DNA of 64,000 nucleotides, taken from Agrostemma githago (taxonomy: Eukaryota > Streptophyta > Magnoliopsida > Caryophyllales > Caryophyllaceae). Below are positions 55,809 to 64,000 of the stretch, piece after piece (the stretch's first letter is position 1; each line of letters begins with the position of its first letter). The translations under genes were made by a program, and so were the position numbers. The DNA lies in assembly GCA_958450325.1 (NCBI GenBank), contig OY288245.1, positions 65,459,441-65,523,440 of the forward strand, read 5' to 3'. Below the pieces are notes generated by a model that saw only the letters and a program-made list of their open reading frames with translations, made no database searches and was not told the origin of the DNA.

Positions 55809-58800
55809 TCAACTACCACTAAATGTTTCCGGGTTCTCTATGTCCGTCGGACGATGATTTGAGAAACTTGAGATTGGAGAACTCGGATGTTGTTGTTGGT
55901 TAATTGACACTGTTGTGGATTGGGAACTTTGTGGAGCACGAGATTGTCCGTTTCTTCTTCTTCTTCTTCTTCTTCTCCATCGAACGAATTCGACAATAAC
56001 AGAACTAACACTCATGGCAATACCATATCCGGTAAAAGTTGCTAGGAGAATCGATATAATGGCTTGCAAATGCACCTGCAAAACCATCACGTACCATAAA
56101 GACAAATGTCTTATGCAAGAGAACAGAAAGGCTCAGTCATTGTAGGAAAATTTTATTTTGATCTCACATTCTCACGTCGTTATGAACTAATTCCTCCTGA
56201 GTGAGGCCGGATTCACAAAATTCGTTTCTATTCCGTAGCACATTCATCATAGCTTTCAACTCATGTGCCCTAAGTATCCCAACATATCCTTCCGTAAACA
56301 AATGAAAACAGCATCATGACTTAATGACTACTTTGGAGCGGTATAGCAAGCCGTATCCAAAGGCAATTCCCGGAATCAGGATAAACGTCTCAGAAACCGG
56401 TTATCAAAACCAAGCCTAAAAAAACAGACTATCATTCTAGGTAGTCAATGTAATATTTCTTGGAGAGAAAGTTGTGTACCACTGAGTAGAAAACATGTGC
56501 AAAGATGACAACAAGAAGAAACTGCATGGCCGCGTAAATCCAGACAAATTGTTTTGTCACTGCAATTCGCAATAGCAAGCAATTAGCCTTTGCTAGAAAG
56601 TGAGAACGGTAATTAAGAGGCTTGAACAAATAACTCTACATGTCGTATTCTTTTAGAGAAAAATGTGAAGTTAAAGCTAGCTAAACTTGGTCTATCAACG
56701 GCTGAAGATTATTATATTATTCTGTTCTGTAGGCCTATCAAAGACATTGGTCAATTTTTGGCTAAGACACTCACCCATAGTTGATGAGGTCATCGATGAA
56801 AGTAAACCCAGCACACAAGAAAATGGAAGAGAAAGAGCAATTGCACCTGTAGACATTTTACCAACCTAAATAGGCACAAACAGTTAGCACAAAAGCTTTT
56901 AGCACACTTGATTTATCATTTAGATGTTAACCTTTGAGCGTACCAGAAGTTGCTCCAAGAAGCAGAAGTAGGCTAGCATACTGACAATGACTAGGACCGG
57001 TACTTCCTGCCAAGCCCTGCAGATTTCCGATGAGGCATAAAGTAACAAGAGAGTCACGGTGGACTATGCATGACTTAGATTCGAAAATAAAATTGAGATC
57101 AGACATTCATCCTTTCAACGCGAAACGGAATTGCAGATAAAAATAGAGTACGGGACCTCTAAACTCTAACTCAAGCTTGCCCTTGTACTGAAAACACAGA
57201 TGTTTGGCTGATATGCACAGAAAATTGCATCGGACTGCCGATTCAAACTATCAGAAGCTCAAAGAATGAGATGAGCCACATAATGACATAATGACATATA
57301 AATGTACCATCAATTTTATTTTTGTTTATTTGTTGGAATAGATAACACATGACAGTTGGGAGCTCTCCTACTAAGGGATACTTCCATCACGGCTATAGAA
57401 TATAAAGTGTAATAGGTGGGCCTCAACCATCACCCTAAGATTTTGGTTGAATTGGTTCATCTAATATGTTATTCCAGCCATAGGTCACGAGTTCGAATCC
57501 TGACAGTCCCCACCACTCTTCAAGCTCAATGGACATTCAAGTGAGGGCGGCGTAATAGTTCAGACATAATAAGGGAGCAGAAGAGGGATTACTTGCCTGT
57601 AGTCACTTAGATCAATCATTTGAGTTCTATTGGTTCCAATGTTTGCTGCAGGAGTACTCTGGATACGCAAAAGAGTGACAGGTAGATTTTGAACCTCTTG
57701 TTTACACACATCGCATATCTTATTCCCTTTGATACTAAACCATTTTAAAGCACATTCTTCGTGTGCTAGAGCGAGTTCACCTTTGCAACTGCATTCCAAC
57801 TTGAACGTTTCTCCACCTTCTCCTAATTCAACAAAACATATTCTACACACAGCTTCATCTTCACATATATCTTCACCACCATCAGCAGCATCCTTATTTT
57901 CTGTAAATGGAAGAAGTAGCAATTACAAGGATGATAATATAAGCAAACCTTCCTAATCTAACTATAATATATCTTAGAGATATATTTGTCAACCCTCCGG
58001 TAATAGACAAGGGTCAAAACTTGAACAAAAGTGTTTCAAGCAGAGAAATTTGGTGATACTTTTCTCAAATTTGTATAGTTTTTAGTGGTTGAATTGCATC
58101 TACCACTGCAAAATCCCTTACACAATCCTTTCAATGGACTACTCATACATTAAAGGTGTGCCTAGTAGAGATGCCTGAAGTCCGGACATATAAGAACCAA
58201 AATTTTCGTGGGTATGTATCTTACCATCATTCTCAGGCTCAGTTGAAACTGAACTCGACAGATTTACGCTCTTGACTCGAGGTGAGGGTATTACACGGAT
58301 ATACGAATCTGTTCTCCTCAAGTGCCTTACTTTATTGAACGGATCTGACTGCGAACGAGAAATATTCAATCTGACTTCCTGCAATTGAGCTTCCCTTTCC
58401 TACAAAATGAAACATAACTTCTGCTGTTGAATTGTAATCTTGAGTACAAATAACAAATAATGAGTCAAGATGCCATAGAGCTCACGTTGATAATATCAGT
58501 ATAACAGCAACAAGGTGATAAGCTCAAGGACATTGGCTTACATACATTTTAGGCTTATGAGTATATAAACCAGAATGGTGCGGGGCTTACGTTGGATATA
58601 ATTTAATATCAGTATAACAGCAAAATGACCTCACGCGCAAAGCAAAAACAATAATTTCATAGGAAAATGAAGATTAAGTCCTGAAAAAAACCTACACGTA
58701 GAGATGGAGAAGCAGTGGTGATCTCAGAGCGAGTGGATTCAGGGATCTCATTTGGGGTGACCGGAAGGGACGACGTCCTCCTTATCCTAGGAGTGAATAT

Positions 58801-59915
58801 CTTAGTCAAAGACATGGATCTTGATATTGAAGTCTTGTGATGGTCTCGCGGAGTTGTGCATGGATGTTGATTGTTGGTGGCAGGTTTCTCAAAGTCTGAA
58901 GAAGTTCGATTAAGGAAGCCAAATCTTGGAAGAAGGTTTCGGAAAGGTGAACGGGGTCTTGCGGATGATGGACCAGCAGGAGCAGGAGATTCATATAGTT
59001 TTGTACTAGTATCAGATAGTGTTGGTGTCAAAGCGAAGTTGACCCTCTTTGGTGTAGGAGTAGACATTTTTGGAGGCACCTCAAGTTTTCTTGGTGGAAT
59101 ATGGAGGGACAGGTTTTGTTTCCTCCAGTGGCTGGCGGCTGGCCTGATCTCTTCATTCTCTGCCCATTTGCTTTCAACCTGAAATACAATAACTTAGGAA
59201 AATGATGCGAGTACTACGTATACGGCTTCACATGCAAAGAACCTGTTGAAATGGAGGAAGTAGTATTTAAATGGAGTTGTCAATGGTGTCAGTCAGCAGC
59301 AGGGAGGTTGCGATTCACATTTAAGGTAAACATACACGAGTAAGTATTTGAATTGAGATCGGATTTTGAGAGCAAACTACTGTAATTATAAGGGGTTATT
59401 AGACGCACATGTAGAGTATTTTGGGTTTGGATGAAAATGGTGATCATCAACAAAGAGAAAGCGGGTAGGGTAAAGTTTGGATGAGGATACGATGAAGTTT
59501 AGAGAGGGCAGAGGGCAGAGGGCAGAGGGCAGAGGCAGGCGAGTTTAGTGTTAGGCAGCAGAGGAGGTGGAATGACCACCTCGCTCGCTCAGGTTTTACT
59601 TTTCAAGTCCTTTGGGGCTACAAATATTACTACTGTAGTAGTATTTGTTTCCTGTGTTTATAATTCAAGTAAGTAAAGTGAAGGTAAGGTAGAGAAAAAG
59701 TAATGGAATGAAGATGAAGATGAAGGTGGTTTGGTTTGGTTTGGTTGAGTTGTTTCATCCTTGTTTAACACAATCTAATTAAGGTCTCGTAGTCGTAGGT
59801 TGGTTGCCGGGAGGGATTCACGTACGACAGTAATACAGTATAATAATACTCCCTCCGTATTCATAATTGAGAGTCAAATGAAAGGATCGGAATTCAGAAA
59901 TACTGAAACAGAGAT

Positions 59916-59955
<40 letters not shown>

Positions 59956-60100
59956 GAGTATGAGTATGAGTATGTACCTCCTTATGATGTGAAACAAGAG
60001 GAAGGATGTTATTATTATTATTGACTTCATCACTTGATGCCATTTCTGCTGCTGCTGCTGCTGCTATTGCTATTGCTATGGACTTGTCTTCAATCTTCAT
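55809..60100 (-). CDS. RING-CH (MARCH-type) membrane E3 ubiquitin ligase, eight exons
   Basis: Exons (minus): 60100-59978, 59178-58696, 58399-58225, 57900-57597, 57016-56944, 56865-56775, 56559-56480, 56075-55809. They total 1596 nt, an exact 531 codons plus stop, with matching phases. Residues 279-326 form the C4HC3 RING-CH finger: CRIC, CSC, HEEC, CDVC. This type recruits an E2 and ubiquitinates membrane proteins. Four hydrophobic spans follow at roughly 367-386, 392-412, 419-443 and 446-470, then a basic Arg run and a Ser/Gln-rich tail, so it is an integral membrane protein. The N-terminus has an Ala run and a Ser/Pro/Arg-rich region. This layout matches plant RING/FYVE/PHD-annotated RINGv proteins. 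Intron 4 has a GC donor (ACAG/GCAAGT at 57597); all other introns are GT-AG. No breaks seen. The start ATG at 60100 is the first in frame. Confidence 0.92.
57290..57560 (+). mobile_element. SINE-like insertion in intron 4 of the RING-CH gene
   Basis: Box A TGGTTGAATTGG (57444-57455) and box B AGTTCGAATCC (57490-57500) mark a tRNA-like segment, with 'gggcctcaaccatcaccctaag' just before it. It lies in the longest intron of the 3' half (57017-57596). The borders are approximate. Confidence 0.45.
59914..59972. repeat. (GA)n and (TATGAG)n microsatellites at the 5' splice site of intron 1
   Basis: About 19 GA units followed by three to four TATGAG units. On the gene strand these start within 6 bases of the intron 1 donor (GTACATAC at 59977). 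Confidence 0.95.
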
Positions 60101-60540
60101 TAATTAATTATTAATTACTGACTCGTGATTACTTTAGCTGCACAAAATCATACTACTAGGACTAGGACTAGGAGGGAGGGAGGGAGGGGAGAATAAATGC
60201 ATGAAAAAAGCAGGGGATGGTGTTGGTGTTGGTGTTGGTGTTGGCGTCTAATTAATGGTGATGGTGGTGGGAGTGGGGTTAATATGAATTTGATTGTGAG
60301 CGTGAGAGAGAAAAACTGACCTACCGCCAATATTCCACCACTCACTCTCTCTCCTCTTTCTTTCTCTCTATCTCCAGTTTACCAACTACTAACAGTAACA
60401 GTAATACCACTCCACTTGCAACTCATTACATGATTGCATCTCCTCTTATCTTAACTCTAATCACTAATTTCATACGGAAACCTACTTCCTTTCTTCCCAT
60501 TTCCAAAAAGGTATAGTTACCTATGTCTAAACTTAGTTCG
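60101..60540 (-). promoter_or_regulatory. 5' leader and probable promoter region of the RING-CH gene
   Basis: Directly upstream of the start codon. It contains CT/GA-rich and GTTGGT-type short repeats (60170-60245) and a GAGAG-rich stretch (60300-60375), typical of plant 5' leaders. No convincing TATA box was identified. Confidence 0.4.
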
Positions 60541-60549
60541 TGAAAATTG

Positions 60550-60790
60550 CTACTCGATCTGGTAAAACAGGTCAACGGGTTAGACTACTTTCGGGTTATT
60601 AGAATTGGGTTGACTTCAGGTAGGGCTCGAGTCATTTTCGGGTTTACTATTTTCAACTTTTTTTTGGGATATCGACTCGCTTCCTGTAATAATGTTTCTG
60701 GGATATCCACTTGTTTTCTATAATAATGTTTCAAGTCAATTTGGGTCGAGTCATTCAGATCGAGTCAGTTCTGTCAGGTGTAATTGCAAG
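60550..60790. repeat. Fragment of MULE family M interior
   Basis: Contains 'gggttgacttcaggtagggctcgagtcattttcgggtt' and a 'gggatatcgactcg..tgtaataatgttt' pattern, the reverse complement of the ACCCGAC-rich core of the MULEs at 18505-18745 and 52975-53245. No TIRs present. Confidence 0.6.
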
Positions 60791-61144
60791 TTACCGAGTG
60801 GGTGTCGGTAAGTAACTTCCCGCATTTATGTAGGACGTCAATTCCGTAGGAAGTTCCACTTCCCACATTTGTGAAAATTTGAGGCAACCAAACAACATTG
60901 TTTCATTGCAATACATGGTAATTTCTACTTCACTACCTCCCTTTTTTACATCTTCCCATAGCAAATGAACTCTTGATTTTTTGTAATCTATAATCTATAA
61001 ACTTCTTAAATGCATGAAGTTACAAAACTAGCAATAAACTCCCCCTTATGAAGAGTAACTCACGTGCCCTACGCGTGATCCGCTCTTCCTCCCCTGCTTC
61101 TTCCTCCTCTGCTTTGTCTTCCCGTGCTCCTCCCTCCTGCGTTT

Positions 61145-61640
61145 CGTCTCCTCTCCTTCTCCCATGCGTTCCTCTTTTGCGTCCTTTTCAATTTCTGGTG
61201 AGTCCAATTTCTGGTGAGTCCAATTTCTTTGTAGTCCAATTTTTTTTGGTTTGATTGTTTTCAGTTTTCGATCATTATCGATTTCTGATTTCTGCCATTT
61301 TTTTGGGTTTGGTTGTTTTTAGATTTCGTCTCCTCTCCTTCTCCCCTGCGTTCCTCTTCTGCGTCCTTTTCGATTTCTGGTGAGTCCAATTTCTTTGTAG
61401 TCTATTTTTTTGGTTGGTTGTTTTCAGTTTTCGATCGTTATCGATTTCTGATTTCTGCCATTTTTTTGGGTTTGGTTGTTTTCAGATTTCGTCTCCTCTC
61501 CTTCTCCCCTGCGTTTCTCTTCTACGTCCTTTTCGATTTCTGGTGAGTCCAATTTCTTTGTAGTCCAATTTTTTTTGGTTTGGTTGTTTTCAGTTTTCGA
61601 TCATTATCGATTTCTGATTTCTGATGTTCTGCTCTGGGTT
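61145..61640 (+). repeat. Three tandem ~165-bp units that look like exon-intron modules
   Basis: Units begin TTCGTCTCCTCTCCTTCTCC near 61145, 61325 and 61486. Each contains TTTCTG/GTGAGT (a strong donor) and TTGTTTTCAG (a strong acceptor). The first unit has an extra 'ggtgagtccaatttct' duplication. The region may be a duplicated 5' leader of an unidentified plus-strand transcript that runs into the copia element. Confidence 0.8.
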
Positions 61641-61878
61641 CTGTGGGTTTGCATCTAGGGTTTTCGTTTTTCGTCGATTGTTTCCATTTTTTTGGTAGCT
61701 TCCGGTGGTTTGGCTGCCAAATATCATTTCTGGTTTGTTTCGTTTGATTGTAGCTTTTGATTGCAGGACTGGGTCGTTCCCGATTCTTTTGCTCTCGTAG
61801 CGTTGCGTTTCGGAACAGACTTTTTCAGTGGTTCTGAATGCCTGGGACCGATTGCAGCATTGATTTTCGGCTTTCGTG

Positions 61879-62124
61879 TGTAGGTTATATTAACCATATC
61901 AATACAAATCAAAAGATCATACTAATAATTCCAGCCAAATCAAGAATCAATCATCCCGTCAATCAATCCCTAAAATCAAGGGACACTAATCTTGTTCATA
62001 CTACAAATTATAGGAACTTTATATTTGTGTAGTCTCATAATTATAGCATGATTGTAGCCTTGTATCACTATAAATATGTACCTTGTTCATTTGTAATAAT
62101 CATCAAAAACATTCTAGTATCCTT
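61879..62124 (+). repeat. 5' LTR of a small Ty1/copia element
   Basis: Short LTR inferred from the primer site that follows it and the copia gag downstream. Start at TGTAGGTTATATTAACC or nearby, about 245 bp. It includes a TATAAATA (62069-62076) promoter-like motif. The exact borders are uncertain. Confidence 0.5.
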
Positions 62125-62131
62125 GCTTATA

Positions 62132-62143
62132 TGGTATCAGAGC
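62132..62143 (+). other. Primer binding site of the copia element
   Basis: TGGTATCAGAGC, the standard Met-tRNA primer site of plant copia elements. Confidence 0.85.
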
Positions 62144-62230
62144 TCTCAACGATCCACACCAAACAACCTTCGTCCAAAACGGTTCACCTTCAAACGCACG
62201 ACACCACTCTTGTCCCCACCCTCTTCCACC

Positions 62231-63358
62231 ATGACTAACACCAACCAAGAAACCCTCATTCCCAATCCACATGAGACGACGAAACCACTAACCGCTCTCA
62301 ATCTCAGTGATGTCATCAAATTGACCCCACTCAACTACCTACAATGGCAATTTCAATTAACAAAAATCTTGTTTGGTTTTAGCCTCCTCGATTTTTTGGA
62401 TGGCACCGAGTCACCACCACCCAAAACTGTGGTTGACAATGACAAAAAGGAAACACCAAACCCGGCTTACTTGACTTGGCTCAAGCAAGACGGGTTGATA
62501 CTCGATGCACTTATGGGAACCATCACCTCCGCCGTACAACCATTCATCGTACGGGCCACAACGGCAAAAGAAGCATGGGATATCCTTGCTCACACCTATG
62601 CCAACCCTTCTAGAGCACACATTATGCAACTTAAAGAGATATTCGATTCCATTGTGAAAACAACGGATCAAACCATCTCCGACTACATGAATTCAATCAA
62701 GGCTTGTGTAGACCAATTAGCTCTTATGGACAAACTTATTGATCCTGAAGATGTCATAGACAAAGTCTTAAAAGGTCTTGACTATGAATTATTCAAACCC
62801 GTCATCCATGTCATTAGAGCCCGTGACAACCCAATAACCTTTGAAGCTTTACATGAAAAATTGCTTCAACATGAACTCACTGTGAAACACCAAACCACCA
62901 CCCATCAATTTCCACCATCTGCTAACCCCGCCTACCGCCAGAATAATCACCACCGTGGTTATTCTTGCAATCACTCCAACACCAATTATCAACGACCCAA
63001 CAACCAGAATCAACCCACAACCAACCCTAATCCTCGACCCTTCAAAGGGTGATGTCAGTGGTGCCGTCAAACCGGCCATGTCATTGCTAATTGCACACTA
63101 TTTAGGAACCTTTTTCCGACAATAGTATTCCCTGACCCACCCTCCAACCGCCAGAACCAAAACCCACCACAAGCCCACTCGGCTACCTATGGTGCACAGT
63201 CTCCAAATCCCAACTTCCTACTGGACAGTGGTGCTACTAATCATATTACTCATGATCTGGACACCTTGACTTTTCACTCTCCTTACACTGGCCTGGACGA
63301 TCTCATAATCGGCGACGGTTCCGCTCTCCCCATTGCCAACATAGGTTCATTCACTATT
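62231..63358 (+). pseudogene. Copia gag and start of protease, truncated
   Basis: ATG 62231 (MTNTNQETL) fits gag. The core runs through NYLQWQFQLTKILFGF, KEAWDILAHTYANPSRAHIMQLK and a Gln/Asn/His-rich tail. A TGA at 63050-63052 interrupts one frame just before the CCHC finger (CQWCRQTGHVIANC). The frame then reaches the protease motif LLDSGATNHITHD near 63220. Homology stops at 63358, where another LTR begins. Integrase, RT and RNase H are displaced beyond the window. The lineage resembles the small Ale/Retrofit-type copia group. Confidence 0.85.
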
Positions 63359-63744
63359 TGTAGACACCCGCATTTTGACTGCCACGTGTCTATGGTAGTC
63401 TCCAAAAAACACCCGATGATGATCGGACGCAAACGTGACTTGGTATACTCGGATTTAGGCTCGGAATCAATAATATCCGACATGGACTTATAGCGGAGTA
63501 AAAATCTCACAAAACAGACCTCAAATTCAGGCCCAGTGGGTCGTTCCGAGTAAAATAAGACTAATTTGGGCCAAAACCGACACCAAAGATAAATCCCGTC
63601 TTTTAGCGACCGGGTCAAAACCCGGTCAAAGACGAAACCGTCTCATAAATCAGCCAAATTCAGCTGGCGCACAAATTCAAATTCAAAAATCAATCAAAAC
63701 AAACAAGATCAATTCCTTCCTATCTTATCTCGATTCTGCTTGAC

Positions 63745-63856
63745 CCACTCGATCGAGTGGATTGACCCACTCGGTCGAGTGGAGCGTCTTGAACCCGGGT
63801 TTGGCCCGTTTGCAAGGGCACTCGATCAAGTTCACTAGGGCCACTCGATCGAGTGC
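63745..63856. repeat. CCACTCGATCGAGTGG palindrome cluster upstream of the LTR TATA box
   Basis: A perfect palindrome at 63745-63760, a one-change copy at 63767-63782, a decayed copy near 63819-63834, and a copy at 63841-63856 whose core CACTCGATCGAGTG is intact. Confidence 0.93.
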
Positions 63857-63878
63857 CCCTATGTCATGGGATGAAGTC

Positions 63879-63886
63879 TATAAATA
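63879..63886 (+). promoter_or_regulatory. TATA box of the right-end LTR
   Basis: TATAAATA within TCTATAAATACC, 22 bp after the last palindrome. Confidence 0.65.
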
Positions 63887-64000
63887 CCGCTTCACCCCCA
63901 TTCATTTGGAAAGGTTTGGACCCTAAGCATTTACCTATATTTTACATCCTAACCCTACTACACTCCCTATACTACGTCCCTAGCAAGACTACACAAAAAC

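Larger units (their letters stand above)
63359..64000 (+). repeat. Start of another LTR retrotransposon, inserted in the copia protease
   Basis: TGTAGACACCCGCATTTTG at 63359 is a typical LTR start and the copia frame ends exactly there. It contains a palindrome cluster (63745-63856) and TATAAATA at 63879-63886, giving a promoter layout like the Athila LTRs. The LTR continues beyond the window. The lineage is probably Ty3/gypsy (Tat/Ogre-like), an inference from the terminus alone. Confidence 0.65.

Noticed and set aside
59851..59900. Stowaway-like end (CTCCCTCCGTATTCATAATTG)
   Set aside because: Only one end found; no inverted partner within the expected distance.

Overview
The window is nuclear DNA of a flowering plant. 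The evidence is layered LTR retrotransposons of plant-only lineages (Tekay, Athila/Tat, Sirevirus and a small Ty1/copia), plant DNA transposons (MULE, CACTA, Stowaway, Harbinger-like, Helitron), and one host gene with eight exons and plant-type splice sites. The species cannot be fixed from the sequence; a eudicot is likely. Only one gene looks like an ordinary, intact host gene: a four-span membrane RING-CH protein on the minus strand at 55809-60100.

Layout, left to right. 1-3586: decayed 3' end of a Tekay-type Ty3/gypsy element and its 2.06 kb LTR. The LTR sits inside a second Ty3/gypsy element, Athila-B (3587-9993, plus strand), of which the env-like ORF, 3' noncoding region and 3' LTR remain. 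Athila-B in turn sits in the last visible coding exon of a minus-strand Ulp1/SUMO-protease-type gene (9994 to about 15132) of the kind carried by MULE transposons. Three of its introns are swollen by a GTGTGACTGTACAGC minisatellite, and the same repeat recurs in inverted orientation at 16115-16530, where a head-to-head relative seems to start. 17337-39893: a Sirevirus (Ty1/copia) whose 5' LTR holds a 1.0 kb MULE with a perfect 9-bp target duplication. Its pol is split by a complete minus-strand Athila-A (23414-38027, 5-bp target duplication TCTGC). Athila-A itself carries a CACTA element, and that carries a tRNA-derived SINE-like unit.

40014-48617 is a field of small DNA elements: a GGTGGT-rich TIR element, a Helitron with both ends, two Stowaway MITEs (one split by a second Helitron) and further Helitron 3' ends. 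48876-51500 looks like the post-pol ORF and LTR of another Tat/Athila-like element. 51719-54415 is a large inverted-repeat element with a second copy of the same MULE family inside. 54820-55412 is a Harbinger-like MITE. After the RING-CH gene come a triplicated exon/intron-like repeat (61145-61640), a small copia element (about 61879-63358) and the start of another LTR (63359 to the end).

The most unusual theme is palindrome clusters inside LTRs. Athila LTRs and the leader of the env-like gene carry arrays of a perfect 20-bp palindrome (CCGGGCGAAATTTCGCCCGG) in which both arms change together. The LTR at 63359 carries CACTCGATCGAGTG just upstream of its TATA box. The LTR-like region at 50223 carries AGTCTATAGACT. 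The Sirevirus carries a repeated ACAGTC-loop-GACTGT hairpin. The second theme is the minisatellite shared by several introns of one transposon-borne gene.
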